Notes: generated by a model from the sequence alone, not told the origin. DNA of 64,000 nt from Myxocyprinus asiaticus (GCF_019703515.2 NC_059368.1:32437391-32501390), one strand, 5' to 3'. Shown: positions 37,134 to 49,129, counted from the first letter of the stretch. Numbers and translations are program-made.

Positions 37134-38119
37134 CCATGGTGTTACTACAGTTATATGGTACTGATATAGTAACCATGTTTAATTTTGATACCATGGTTAC
37201 TGTAGCCCCTAAACTGAATGTTAGTATTTAATTAGGGGTGCCAAAGGCATTTAACACTATTTGCACTTAGTACAAAGAAGATGCCTTTGATTGCAATTTA
37301 CACTTACATTCAGTGTAGCATCTATCATGCAAATTGCATCTTTCGCTATGTGCACTTAGTGCAAATGGCCTCTGCCAAATTGTATTGCTCAGAGTTTGCT
37401 CTTTCATAGGCAAGTGGCCTTTTTTTGTTTGTTTTGTGCAAAGTCAGCAGAGAATGCTAATTATTACTTCCTGCTTGTGTGTAGTTTATGTTTGATCATT
37501 TGCATTAAGCAGAGGCTCAAACTCAGCATCACACACAAACACTGCCGTCTATGCACACATGCAGAAGCACACAAAATGTCACTAAATCAAAGGCCTGAGT
37601 GCTTTCAAACAGAAAGAAAAAAGAAAAAAAAAAGAAAAGAAAAAACACATGCATACATTATGTATAAATCTCTGCCTCTCACATAATTGCAAAGTCAGTG
37701 CAAAGAGATACTTTTGTGCTGAAAATGTGTCTCCGGCACATGTTGCAAAGAATAAAGCCCCAGAAGAACATTCTGGTTACACTGATGCCACAATCCAGAG
37801 TTAACCAATAAAAAAACACTCATATATAAAATTTTACATTGGATTACAATTTGGCCTATGAGTCTATCTCTCACACAGACAGAAAGGAAAATATTTATGC
37901 CATGTGCATTTGTTGCCTTTGACATTTTTAAGATTTTGTTTATATTTCTTCTCCGATAGATTTACAAATAGGGAATAAGACTAAGTAGTTAAATTGATTG
38001 GCATTGCCGTGATAACCCTGTGCATATTTCATAAATCTGTTCAGGGGTGTTAGTGATGTGAGATAGGTTGTCATTTGCCTGGTTGTTATTAATTTTCTAT
38101 TATTTTTTAACTTTGACTA
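37134..38119. other. Gene-free stretch
   Basis: An A-rich run (37613-37650) is the only notable feature. No exon recognised. Confidence 0.5.
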
Positions 38120-38151
38120 GCTTATATATATATATATATATACATACATAT

Positions 38152-38182
<31 letters not shown>
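38120..38182. repeat. (TA)n-(CA)n compound microsatellite
   Basis: A TA run passes through TACA units into a CA run, ending directly at the LINE 3' fragment. Confidence 0.9.
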
Positions 38183-38330
38183 GGGGCGCCGTATCATGGC
38201 TGACCCTGCACTCTGACCCCAGCCTAGCTGGGATATGTGAAAAAAGAAGAATTTCACTGTATATGTGCAAATGTATAATGTGATAAATAAAGAAAATTAT
38301 AAATTATTATAATTAAAATTATAATTATAT
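38183..38330 (+). mobile_element. LINE 3' end fragment
   Basis: GGGGCGCCGTATCATGGCTG, TGACCCCAGCCTAGCTGGGA and a tail of AATAAAGAAAATTATAAAT-type repeats resemble a fish LINE 3' end. The clade is not certain. Confidence 0.5.
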
Positions 38331-38339
38331 ATGTGTGTG

Positions 38340-38371
<32 letters not shown>
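38331..38371. repeat. (GT)n microsatellite
   Basis: GT run with one TTTG interruption, following the LINE tail. Confidence 0.9.
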
Positions 38372-40223
38372 CAACATAAGAAGATGATGATGATGAGGGT
38401 GGGTCTGTTTTCAACTAAAGAACTTTTAGGATATATTTAAATCAACTTTATATAATTTATATCTAGTAATTTCACGACATGTTGTTTAGAATAATTAACT
38501 GGTTTTGGCGAGGCTGTTTGGAAAACGTGTGTGCTTTAATAGATTATCTCATTTGCAGTATGGTGTCGTTAATACACGAACTAAAGCTTTCATTAGAAGA
38601 TTATGACAACGATGGCTTTGATTTATAATATTTGTTTATCGTTCTTGTGATGTTTATGTTAAGAGAGTGTAAGTGTGTCTTTCACCGGTAGGTGTCGCCT
38701 GTAGCCAAAAGGTGAAATAGCAATCTGTGGAAAAATTGTTCCCCGAGTTTGTGTAAATCCATGCGAAATATTGTTTCATACACACGATAAATATAAAAAT
38801 ATATTGTTGAATCAGGGAAATAGAGCGAAATGTAACCGGTAGGATGGTTTAGTGCAACGTGCCGCAGTCCTCGCTGTTTGTATGCTGTATTTTAGTATGT
38901 GATAGTAGTATTATTTCGTGGAATAACCAGTGGCTGTTTCAGTGTTTATTCTGTATTATAGTATAACAGATAAACTATATAATCATATATACAGTTTGTA
39001 TATACTTTCTCGACGTAGCACACAACATACTTCCACCGAATGAGCCTTCAAATTTAGCAAAACAAAGCGTAACGCGGAAGTAAACTGGCGAGGAGACCAG
39101 AGGCCGTTCTCTATGAATGGATGTCTATGGAGGAGACGCTTCGGTGTGTTAATAAACTGCTTTTGTGAGGGAACAGCTAATCACTTAATGAATTGACCGC
39201 CTGTCCGCTAATATTTAACATTTTATACACTAAACAATTATTTTGGAGAAAACGATGTGTGAAGTTTACTACGATATAATTGCTGTTTTATAAGCGAAAT
39301 CCCGGACAACATTGCGACAGGAAGGTGTCAGTTTACGGCTCTCTCCATTCATTTGTATGGCATCCGCAAACGGTCGAAAACACCTCGGTATAAAAGAGTC
39401 TCTCGAAGCATCGCGAATCAGGGTTCTCTGTCAGTGACGTCACGTACTCAACGGAAGAGACTGAAGCACGTTACCCACAATGCAACGCGATGTACTATAT
39501 TTTACAAAGCTTTTTACATTTTATTAATCAATTTGTCAGACATTATGATTGGTAAATACATGATATACACTTATTGGAGTTATTGCTAATGCTTAACAGA
39601 GTCTAAAATGTGTGAAAATAATTACTGTTGGTGTCACCGTTGTTAGGAAGTGTGCTGTCCATGGTCTAGGACCTGGAGGTTTGCGTTTTAACTTCAGTAC
39701 ACTCATGTTTCTTCTCAGATCGTATAAATCTTTCGCCTTTTACTAAAGATTTCCGTGGGGAGGAACACTATGAGTATAAATTAATTTTTTGATGCCCTGC
39801 CGTTGGCGGGGCTTCCTTATACAGTAAAAAAGCAGATTAAATTACATGTGAATATAATGTTCTAGATTAGATTTAAGATGCTGAAGGAAACGATTGTAAT
39901 TCAGTGTCAGTAAAGGTAATTAGCAATACTGAAGTACAAACAGTGCAAGAATACAAGCAGAAGACAAAATATACAGTAATTAAAATGGACAGATACAATT
40001 CAATCATAATGCACAGTGATTGAAATGGATAGATACAATCAACTTCAAATTGCTGATAAGGGCTGTAAAACTAACTGATTTGATCAGGAAAACATCTTAG
40101 ATGAAACGGTTAAAAGGATGGATGAATGCTGGCACGTTCAGTGCTAAAACAGATTTAAAGAGAAAACAGTGCATTATCCAGTACACCAGCAGTCACAACT
40201 GGAAAGTGCACGAGCCACTAAAG
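38372..40223. other. Gene-free stretch
   Basis: The 39000-39490 part has CpG-containing sequence such as AACGCGGAAGTAAACTGGCG and reads like an old DNA element, but I could not place its ends. No exon recognised. Confidence 0.45.
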
Positions 40224-40676
40224 CAGTGTGTCTCAACCTTTCTTCTGATACGGCACACTTTTTACGAATAAAAAATATGCATTAAAAGAACAAAGCAGAT
40301 CTATAGTTTTCCTTCAGTCTGAGCATTATTTTTCATCCAAAAATACATCAATTGGCCTAATAGTCTATTAATAGTGAGTTTCAATAACATCATTCTCCAT
40401 TAAAATTTGCATGTCATTTCTACTGACTTCAGTAGAATGTTTAAGAATTATAAACACAAAGCAGATGTACTGTATCATTTTCCTACAGTATTTCATCGAG
40501 GTGTCAACGCTCCGTTTAAGCACCACATTGCCCTCCACATGACAAGCGTTGCAGAAAGCGCCACGGAGGGGCGATTTTAAGAGTTTGCCACGTAAGAAAG
40601 CGGGAGGTGTGAACAATAAACGTTGAAAACATTTATTTGGAAGAAAAAAAATGGCAGTTGCTTTGATAGCAGAAAG

Positions 40677-40791
40677 CAAGGGCGTAGATTTGGCTTGAAC
40701 ATTGGGGGGGTTACAGTGTGAAGAATTTACATGTTTGCATTGATCGCTGGATAACTATTGGGGGGGGTTGTACTTGGAATCTACGCCCCTG
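40677..40791. mobile_element. 115-bp hAT MITE with perfect target duplication
   Basis: Ends CAAGGGCGTAGATTTGG and GGAATCTACGCCCCTG are inverted. Identical 8-mers GCAGAAAG flank it at 40669-40676 and 40792-40799. Copy B has a single GCAGAAAG at 58007-58014, the empty site. Confidence 0.95.
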
Positions 40792-40954
40792 GCAGAAAGT
40801 AATAAAAGGGCTCGTTTATGTTTAGGTCTTAGTGTTTCCTTGGTGAATTTAAATTAGTTCAATAACTAGGGTCTCTGATATTCGGCAACGATAAGGTAAT
40901 ATTGAATTAATAGAAATTATGAGACATTCAGTATCTCTTCACAAATTTGAACAG

Positions 40955-41388
40955 TTTTTTTTTTATTTATTTTTTTATCCCCTTTTCTCCCCAATTTGGA
41001 ATGCCCAATTCCTACTACATAGTAGGTCCTCATGGTGGCGCGGTTACTCACCTCAATCCGGGTGACGGAGGACAAGTCTCAGTTGCCTCCGCTTCTGAGA
41101 CTGTCAATCCGCGCATCTTATCACGTGGCTCGCTGTGCATGACCCATGGAGACTCACAGCATGTGGAGGCTCATGCTACTCTCTGCGATCCACGCACAAC
41201 TTACCACGCGCCCCATGAGAGTGAGAACCACTCTTTGTGACCACAAGGAGGTTACCCCATGTGACTCTACTCTCCCTAGCAACCGGGCCAATTTGGTTGC
41301 TTAATAGACCTGGCTGGAGTCAGTCAGCACACGCTGGATTCAAACTCGCAACTCCAGTGGTGGTAGTCAGCGTCAATATTCGCTGATG
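40955..41388 (-). mobile_element. tRNA-derived SINE, 5'-truncated head
   Basis: In reverse complement it starts TCAGCGAATATTGACGCTGA, has box B-like GAGTTTGAATCC, and ends in CCAAATTGGGGAGAAAAGGG and a T/A-rich tail. The first bases of the head are missing. It is inserted in hAT copy A; copy B lacks it at this place. Confidence 0.85.
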
Positions 41389-41793
41389 TTCTTGTTGCTT
41401 TAAACTCTCAAAGACATTATTTGTGAGGCAAAAACGTGTGTTGAACACTTTGGTGTGAAGTGGCGTCACTCCATAGACTTCAATGTATTCGGCAGTGCTG
41501 ACGCGAGTCGTGTGAAAGCCCTCAATGTGTATAAACATCAGACACTTTTACACATTAATCGTAGCTCTTCACAATCACAAAAGTGTCCGATTATGGTTTC
41601 AAAACGGCAAATTTCTGCGAAAGGTGAGGAGTTTGCATCCCTGAATTAATTTTTTAGTTATGCATTTATTTTGTGGAATATGATCATTTTCCACTGCACA
41701 CCTGACGTTATTTCACGGCACATTGGGAAACACTGGATCACATGACTGCGTCACTAAACAACATATACGTCATCATTTTCATCCGTTTTCCCA

Positions 41794-41916
41794 GGCCACA
41801 CTACAACGTGAAGATGGCGTTTTCAAACGTATCCACTTGGGAGAGCGTTTTCAAAAAGCAGTGTGGAAGGAAGGCCAAAATGTAGAGAGAAATACGCGTA
41901 TTAGTGTGGACGTGGC
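41794..41916. mobile_element. Small inverted-repeat MITE (GGCCAC ends)
   Basis: GGCCACACTACAACGTG at the left and TAGTGTGGACGTGGCC at the right are inverted. The interior is mirrored around the GTTTTCAAA motifs. Non-coding, boundaries approximate. Confidence 0.5.
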
Positions 41917-42729
41917 CTTGATCTACATTTGTCTGACTACTGGCAATGCAGACAACTGAAGTTTACTTTGGCCTTTACTCAGTCACTGTAGGGCAGTCAC
42001 TTGAATTTACTACCTCTTTCAGACTGATCCTGGATCAGTATAGTGCCGCTCGCTATACTCTAGAACAGTGTCTAAGATATGCTTTAAAGTTTAATTCTTT
42101 GTCAATCTATTATAAATTTAATATTATACATTGCTGTCTTTCATGTAAAATATTAAAGTATGCTCCAGCCTCTAGGTTACTATGGAGGGGTCTTGCTGGA
42201 GTTCGATTGTATCCTTTTGTTGTGGCAATGTCCTCATTATCTAAGGTTGTGGGTGTGTTGCATGTGTACATTACAGCATATCACTTTGCTTGTTCCTGTC
42301 TCAAATGTTGCATACAAGCAACACATGCACAAATTCATGCATGTGAGTGTGTTTTTGTGACAGTCTCAGTCTGGTCAGAGGGCCCCTGCTCATATCGTAT
42401 TGGTAGGACTGTCTGATTTGAGTCCCTCCCCGTCTCGTCTCTCCTGGTCTGATGCGGCCAGTTTCTTTCCGTTTTCAAATTCAGTACCAGTTTCTGGGCC
42501 AGTTTAGCTTTTCTGTTCAACGCACCCTTCTATAGCCTCTTAGGCCATTAAACCCACAAGGCCACTGTCCAGCATGTGAGCTGACCAAGTCTTATCTTAC
42601 TGCAGGTAGTGTAGCCAGCAGGAGAGGTTGAGAGCCCTTTTATTCCACGACAAGTGTTGATGTCTTCACCGAAAAAAGAAAAAAAAAGAGCGTGGTCAAA
42701 AATAGACAGTCTAATATAGATTAAATTCA
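41917..42729. other. Gene-free stretch (156-codon frame of doubtful value)
   Basis: An open frame at 41946-42416 is the longest in the area and cysteine-rich (CLKCCIQATHAQIHACECVF). It has no recognisable domain, and a different frame overlaps it. I treat it as non-coding. Confidence 0.45.
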
Positions 42730-43010
42730 GGACACTGATTCTGGCCTACAGTGCTGCTGATGGTCTTGCTCCCCACTATCTCGAATCTCTCATCAAACCG
42801 TACACCATATCAACTGCAGCATTTAGCTGCTTCTCGTCACTTTGCTCCCTCTTCATCAGATTTTCTCCATGTCAAGAAACCAAGATTTTTTTCCATCCTT
42901 GCCCCACATTTATGGAAATAATTTCCAATCATTCTCAGAATATCCAATTCACCAGTTACATTCAACCGAAGCCCGAAAGTTTCCCTTTTTAGCATTCAGG
43001 GATTCTATGG
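42730..43010 (+). mobile_element. L2-type LINE ORF relic
   Basis: In translation this segment reads roughly DGLAPHYLESLIKPY and later PTFMEII, matching the C-terminal part of fish L2-type reverse transcriptase proteins, with several disruptions. The LINE at 53065-55544 has a comparable NGLAPQYLSDLLPRY. Confidence 0.55.
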
Positions 43011-43034
43011 TGAACTGATCTAGAACATAAATGA

Positions 43035-43085
43035 TTTGGGATTTGGCCAGGACACCAGGGTTACACCCCTACTCTTTTCCAAGAA
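43035..43085. mobile_element. SINE3-like body fragment
   Basis: TTTGGCCAGGACACCAGGGT and CACCCCTACTCTTTTCCAAG match the central part of the 5S-derived SINE at 10965-11545. Confidence 0.65.
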
Positions 43086-43526
43086 GTGAACACAAATTTA
43101 GTCTCTAGCAAGGGTGTTGCTCCACTGCACATTAGGACATTGATGACTCAGTTACGAGGTTGCGCATAAAAACGCAGCTGGTATAAATCAACAACATTGC
43201 TGTAAAAAAAAACACTATAGAGCATTTTTGATGTAATGTTAAAACACACAGTGATTATTATGAAAGATAAATTACTGCACATACATGAACAAATAAAAAT
43301 ACAAAGGTGTATCTTTTATACAACTATATTTAAACATTTTTAGGATCGTTTCCTTTTCAAGCACATTATGGACAAAAGATAAATACTAACAAAATATCTT
43401 TTAAAGGCTGAATATAAGGCTTTGACTTCAGAAATTTATACAGAAATCACATTAAATGACTCATTTTGCTTACTTTTTATCATACCAATGATAGCTCAAA
43501 AGCTAAAATCAGAGGACTGATAATGT

Positions 43527-44190
43527 TGTTCCAGGTTCTAACGCTCTCCCTATCCTTAACCATAACCTTTACCCTAAAATCAGAAGGGCAATGATTGCTT
43601 AATAGGAATGTTACTCCAGGACCACCAGAGAGTATTTAGCAGAAACGGGTCACTTCTATTAAAATGGGAGAAATTGGAACGCCCAAGGCCCAACGGTCAA
43701 CGGATGTAGAAAGGAAGTCCCGCATTACAGATAAAAGAGCCAATCACCTTTTAGATAAAGACATTGCCTATCAATTAACTTAAGAAATGCGCACAAGCTA
43801 TACAAGTAGGGAAAATAGTGTTTTTTAGCATAATCTGAGGTAAAGAAGCACAATTTATGATACCGGTGTAGTCAGATTTTACTGCTGATTTGAAAAATGT
43901 TCTTTGTTTTGTTTGTTTTTTCGTTTTGGAGATTTTGGTCTTTCCCCATTCAAGTAGGAGCTGCACTGGCATGCCGCTTGGTTACACAGACAAATTGCTC
44001 CGGATGAGCGTTTGGTGGCACAAGGAAAATCTTGGGGGGCAATGCCCATTTATCACCCATTCACCTATTTATCCATTGTTGTTTTTCAACAGGGCATAAT
44101 TGTTTATATTACATTAGTTCTAGTGTCGAACTGATTTTAGGGTTAGAGTTACAGTTGGTAAAAGGGACAGGGTTAGGTCCTAGAACAACA
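43527..44190. mobile_element. DNA element with about 60-bp inverted ends
   Basis: GTTGTTCCAGGTTCTAAC at the left and the reverse complement of CCTAGAACAACA at the right start inverted repeats that run inward to CCCTAAAATCAG. The interior contains the dispersed block also seen at 3060-3352. No transposase frame. Confidence 0.65.
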
Positions 44191-45380
44191 TTTTAGTTTC
44201 GAACAATTATTGCCTAGTATTTAAATGATGGGGACTTTTTTTGCATGTAAATCTGCAGATAACTCAAGCCTAACTGAATCAATACATTAACATTGCTGTC
44301 TGGAATCAAAGCATTTCTTGTCTGTTGTGTCTTGCTGCTACTTGAATCGCCTGATACCTTCATTGCATAACCACTGTGTTATTCATGTGTTCAATAATGT
44401 ACGCAAGGACTAGACTATCAGGCTGTCCACGTGGAGAGCAGAGTTCAATACACAGCACTCCATACATGTGTGAACAAGCTGCTGGGGTATCAAAGGACAC
44501 TCAAGAGCTGTAAAGTGGGTGTAGATTGTAGTAAAAATAAAAGCTCATGGCTTCTGCTGTACTCTGCGCATGCACATCCTAACATACCTATACTAAAGAG
44601 AGAGCCAGAGATATAATTTCAATCAGCTGATGTTGTTGTAGGCATAAATTGTATATGAAACTCAGGCATCAACACAGCTGTGCTCTCTATTACAAGCCTA
44701 ATGGAGTGCATGTGAAGGTAAATGAGGCATATAAACCCAGCTGGTGAAAATACATAAACCTGTACGGCATCCTGACCTGAGAGGAAAGGGATGGGTGGGA
44801 GGAAAGGATAGGTATTAGGACATGCATTATGACTGAAAATTTGAGAGAAACAGTCATGAAGGCAACACTGCAGAGCTGGTGTCAAAGTGCTGATTCAGGA
44901 GCGTATGTGTGGACGGGGAACTGCAATTAAGTGAATTTTTACTGCAGATGAAGCATTTATGTCTTGCCAGAGGAAGAAGTTAGTGTTGTGGTAGTTATGG
45001 CAGAAAGAAAAAGGGATAAACACCCATTTCATTTAGTGTTATTCTGTTTTTATCTTTCTTTGCAAAATCATGACTTCTAGCTCACCATTCGCTTTACTAA
45101 TTGTCAATACTGCTGCAGAAAGTGAAGCAAAATTTTAAAGACGATTTTGAAATAGTCCAACACATGCTATATACTTGCAAATAATAAAAATATGGACATA
45201 TGGTTTTTTTTTTTTAGAGACTACCACCACCACCTAGTGGACCATTACATGTAGTCATCTAGATCATCTATGAGCCTACATTGTTTTTTATGAATAATGT
45301 AATAAGTCACAAACCAATGTTTAGTTTCTGTTAAATTGCCTGTAACATTAATAGGAGGATGGATTTGATAAAATATTCAG
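44191..45380. other. Gene-free stretch
   Basis: No recognised exon or repeat. The minus frame at 44619-44885 lacks a family pattern. Confidence 0.5.
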
Positions 45381-45629
45381 TAACACTTTACAACAAGGTT
45401 CAATTCGTTAACATTCATGCATTCGGTATCATGAACTAACAATGAACAAAATATTATAACAGCATTTATTCATCTTCATTAATTTGTTCAGTGTAAGTTC
45501 ATATCGCATTGATTAATGTTGCCATTTAAAAATGTTCATTCTAAAAATGTAAAAGTATCATTTAAATGAACATTACCTTAGATTAGCAAGTTCGGTGAAA
45601 GCGTTGTTCACTCTTAGTTCATGTTAACA
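45381..45629. repeat. Dispersed repeat (GTAACACTTTACAA family)
   Basis: Starts AGTAACACTTTACAACAAGG and contains GAACTAACAATGAACAAAAT and TTAGTTCATGTTAACATTAA. I recall it as a common fish repeat with partly inverted ends. Non-coding. Confidence 0.6.
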
Positions 45630-46120
45630 TTAAAGGAATTTTCCGGGTTTAATGCAAATTAAGCTCAATCGACAGCATTTTTGGCATGATGTTGATTACC
45701 ACAAAAATGAATTTCGACTCGAGTAATCCAAATGACTCGAGTGGTTTCATAAATTTTTTCTAAAGCAATATGAGAAACATTGAAGTCCTCATTCACTATA
45801 AATCTTGACGTCAATCTCTTTGGCGCATTCATGAGAAAAGCACGCTCACACTTCCTTTGCATGTGGTCAAAATGTAGGTCTGTTTCTCACCCAAAACTGA
45901 TTGTATCGCTTCAGAAGACATGGACTGAACCACTCAGGTCATATCGATTTCTTTAATGCTGCCTTTATGAACTTTGGAGCTTGAAAAGTTTTGGACCCCA
46001 TTGACTTGCATTGTATGGACAAAAATATCACCTCTTTCAAAATATCTTCGTTTGTGTTCTGCGGGAAGTTAGTCCTTCGAGTTTGAGAAGACAAGAGGGT
46101 GAGAATTTTTGGGTGAACTA
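45630..46120. mobile_element. TTAA MITE, divergent subfamily
   Basis: The left end TTAAAGGAATTTTCCGGGTT differs from the GGGATAG family, but the right part (GAGGGTGAGAATTTTTGGG, GTGAACTA) and internal TCGCTTCAGAAGACATGG are shared. It is therefore a related or chimeric member. The right TTAA is lost. Confidence 0.7.
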
Positions 46121-46234
46121 GTGTGTGTGTCCATCTCTGCAATTGAGGCTTCATTGATCAGCAAGCATGAAATAGTGTAAAATGACTTGCAAAAGGTAAA
46201 CTTACCCCAAGAATAATAGCCAATCTAAAAGTGC

Positions 46235-46240
46235 TTTATT
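46235..46240 (-). promoter_or_regulatory. Possible polyadenylation signal AATAAA
   Basis: TTTATT on the plus strand reads AATAAA on the minus strand, within GTTAATAAAGCACTTT. It lies about 580 bp downstream of the stop codon of the candidate frame at 46820-47137. A single hexamer in AT-rich DNA is weak evidence. Confidence 0.3.
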
Positions 46241-46269
46241 AACAGTTCAGCAAATGCAAATGCCAATGC

Positions 46270-46295
46270 AAAAAAAAAAAAAAAAAAAAAAAAAA
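46270..46295. repeat. Poly-A run (26 bases)
   Basis: Uninterrupted A tract on the plus strand. No retroposed gene or SINE head could be recognised next to it. Confidence 0.9.
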
Positions 46296-46721
46296 CTTCA
46301 ATGATTCAACAAAATATTAAAAGAACTCTACTTACATAACAGCCTTCATAGAGATAAAAATCAGAGACAGAGCAGTTTGATTGGTAAAACAGTATATTAA
46401 TCCATGAATTAATAATTTCCCTCACTTAATCCAGACAGTATTTCACAAGTATTGGTTTACTTGCCATTAAAATAAAAGGCGAAATGTAAAGTTTGTAGGA
46501 TTTATTGTTAAAAGGCTCTCCATTTTTAGGCAAAGACCTGATATCTACAATAAATTTGGAAGGCACAAAAACAAGGAGCATAATAGTGAACTACACTAAA
46601 ACTTTTCAAAATACTTCCCTCAAAAATAAAGCAACACTTGTCCAAGGTGACGAGATGTCCCATTTAGTTGAACAATCTTTAGCATGAACATATTTGAAAA
46701 ATGTCAATACTCTGAATGGAA

Positions 46722-46725
<4 letters not shown>

Positions 46726-46752
<27 letters not shown>
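46726..46752. repeat. (CA)n microsatellite
   Basis: CA dinucleotide run of about 13 units. Confidence 0.9.
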
Positions 46753-46759
<7 letters not shown>

Positions 46760-46819
46760 AACAAAATCTATCATGTCACAGACTGTGTGAAGGCACAGTT
46801 TAAAAAGTCAGACCAAACA

Positions 46820-47137
46820 TTATAAAACAAAATATGGAGGGTCAAATACAAAATCCAGTAAAGCTCCACAATGCACAAAATGGATCATGCTGTTGGAACA
46901 GCAACAGCAGTATGTGATGAAATTCTCCTCAGCAGAAAACAGACTGAAAGGAGCACTTCTTTCATAAGAGCACAGTTCGGTTTCATCCCCCAAAATATGA
47001 CGCTGCCTGAGCTTCAGGAATAAATAAACAGTTGGAAGGATGGCCAGACCAAGCACTTCATTGACACCTAATGCAGTAATAGTAAACACATATAGATATA
47101 GGACAACGCAAGCTCTGTCTGCCCAAACATGATTCAT
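46820..47137 (-). CDS. Candidate terminal exon, unrecognised hydrophobic protein
   Basis: A 105-codon frame follows a pyrimidine-rich tract (AGTTTTTTTCTCTAACTC) that could be part of a splice acceptor. The first half is hydrophobic and membrane-like: VVLYLYVFTITALGV, then GLAILPTVYLFLKLRQR. The second half is cysteine-rich (YCCCCSNS) and unconvincing. An AATAAA lies downstream at 46235-46240. I recognise no family, and no upstream exon was found. It may be an untranslated region or chance. Confidence 0.18.
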   Translation of the reverse strand: MNHVWADRACVVLYLYVFTITALGVNEVLGLAILPTVYLFLKLRQRHILGDETELCSYERSAPFSLFSAEENFITYCCCCSNSMIHFVHCGALLDFVFDPPYFVL

Positions 47138-47480
47138 ACTGACAGAGCGAATCTTTAGCCAGAGTTAGAGAAAAAAACTAAAACTATGATATACCTAAAA
47201 ACACACATGAACTGAGTGTGATTGACAACATTAAACTTATCTTGCCTGTTCATTGGTATCTTTGCTGTTAAATGTACAAAGGTCTAAAAATATTTGCTTG
47301 TTTTAGTTGGTATTAGTGTTTGTGAAAGGTTGAAACCGATGAAGAAATAGTCCTCAAGTTGGACGCTTTGCTTTAAACAGGATTCAGATGATTGACCCAG
47401 CTACATAAATAACTAACAAATGCTTAAATTAGCAGTAAAAAGGTCATCTTAACACACCAGTCAATTTAAGTTAGCGCCAG

Positions 47481-47820
47481 GCGGGGGGTCTGGGTAGCTC
47501 AGCGAGTATTGATGCCGACTACCACCCCTGGAGTCACGAGTTCAAATCCAGGGCGTGCTGAGTGACTTCAGCCAAGTCTCCAAAGCAACCAAATTGGCCC
47601 GGTTGCTAGGGAGGGTAGAGTCACATGGGGTAACCTCCTCGTGGTCGCTATAATGTGTGGTTCTCGCTCTCGGTGGGGCGCATGGTGAGTTGTGCGTGGA
47701 CGCCGCGGAGAATAGCGTGAAGCCTCCACACGCGCTACGTCGCTGCGGTAATGCACTCAACAAGCCACGTGATAAGATGCGCGGATTGACGGTCTCAGAC
47801 GCGGAGGCAACTGAGATTTG
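47481..47820 (+). mobile_element. tRNA-derived SINE, 3'-truncated
   Basis: Starts GGGGGGTCTGGGTAGCTCAG (box A-like), with GAGTTCAAATCC as box B. The conserved GCAACCAAATTGGCCCGGTT follows, but the end of the element and its tail are missing. Confidence 0.88.
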
Positions 47821-48114
47821 TCAGTTTGTGTTTCAGGTGCTCAGAGCAGTCTGAATCCCACCAAGCTCAACAGAGCTAAACAAAGATAAAAGACAATAAA
47901 GCATGTAGCTAGACTGACAGACAGAAAGAGAGAAGACTCAGCGACAAGGTTCACTCTCATAATACTGGAAGCTGGGAAGGCCAAAAATAGAATAAACATG
48001 GGAATATCCTCATAGGGAAGATACCTAACCTCAACAGAGGAAAAGAGAGCTGTCAGACGAATGGGAAGGACAGAGAGAGAAACAGACAGAGAGAATGAGA
48101 GACAGGAAGAGAGA

Positions 48115-48148
48115 GTGAGTGAGTGAGAGAGAGAGAGAGAGAGAGATA
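48115..48148. repeat. (GA)n microsatellite
   Basis: GAGT then GA dinucleotides, part of a longer purine-rich stretch from about 48060. Confidence 0.85.
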
Positions 48149-48274
48149 CAAAGATTTCACCAAAAATGTAACTCCCTTTTCACTTTCCAATTTGCTATTA
48201 CAGTCTCTAGGCACGATCATGACTTCAAGCTCAATTACACTTCCCAGTGCTTGACATATGCGCAGAGCGCTAAA

Positions 48275-48560
48275 TGGCACTAGAAAGTGTAACCCAAAAT
48301 CAATTACATCGCTTCAGAAGACATGGATTAAACCACTGGCGTCTTATGGATTACTTTTATGCTGCCTTCATGTGCTTTTCGGAGATTCAAAATTTTGGTA
48401 CCCATTTAATTGCATTGTATGGACCTACAGAGCTGAAATATTCTTCTAAAAATCTTTGTTTGTGTTCTGCAGAAGAAGGAAAGTCATACACATCTGGGAT
48501 GCCATGAGTGCGAGTAAATGATGAGAGAATTTTCATTTTTTGGGTGAACTATCCCTTTAA
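48275..48560. mobile_element. TTAA MITE, right half
   Basis: Runs from the internal ATCGCTTCAGAAGACATGG to the right end TTTTGGGTGAACTATCCCTTTAA (TTAA 48557-48560). The left half is missing. Confidence 0.8.
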
Positions 48561-48644
48561 TATGAATATTATGTTGTCACAACGTATTAATATAAACAAT
48601 TAAAAGTAAACATTGTCATATTTCATTAAACACTATATCATCAA

Positions 48645-49045
48645 CAGGTGATCATTAGTGATTATTTGTCATACATACATGCTCGAAAACCCCCCATTGT
48701 GGCTGAACTAAAGCAGTTCTGCGAAGAAGAGTGGGCCAAAATTCCACCACAGCGTTGTAAAAGACTGATCTCCAGTTATCGGAAGCTTTTGGTTGCAGTT
48801 GTTGCTAAAGTTGGCACAACCAGCTATTAAGTTTAAGGGGGCAGTTCGTTTTTCACATGGGTGATAAAGATGTTGGATAACTTTTTTGCTTCAATAAATA
48901 AATATATATATTTGAAAACTGTATTTTGTGTTTACTCAGGTTGCCTTTGTTTTATATCTCATTTGAAGATCTAAAAGAATTTAGTAAGAAAAAAAATACA
49001 CAAAAATAAAAGAAATCAGGATACAAATACTTTTTCACAGCACTG
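48645..49045 (+). mobile_element. Tc1-like transposon, 3' fragment
   Basis: Encodes the C-terminal end of a Tc1 transposase (ELKQFCEEEWAKIPPQRC, then SYRKLLVAV) and stops after GTTSY. Non-coding sequence follows to the right terminal repeat, ACTTTTTCACAGCACTG, and a TA at 49046-49047. The catalytic part and left end are gone. Confidence 0.85.
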
Positions 49046-49129
49046 TAAATGACGTCACACCCGTTCATTCTTCAGTTTCGTATTAAGTATGCAGGGGCCT
49101 TTAGGCTTGTTCGACACCAGCAACAGCAC

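Larger units (their letters stand above)
40224..41735. mobile_element. hAT-type repeat, copy A, with two inserts
   Basis: The left end CAGTGTGTCTCAACCTTT and right end TTGGGAAACACTG are imperfect inverted terminal repeats, and both are followed inward by a CGGCAC motif. The flanking 8-mers do not match. It holds a 115-bp hAT MITE (40677-40791) and a SINE (40955-41388). A second, incomplete copy is at 57053-58375. Confidence 0.7.

Noticed and set aside
41946..42416. 156-codon plus-strand frame
   Set aside because: No domain, signal or splice context, composition not protein-like, and an overlapping second frame; adjacent to repeats.
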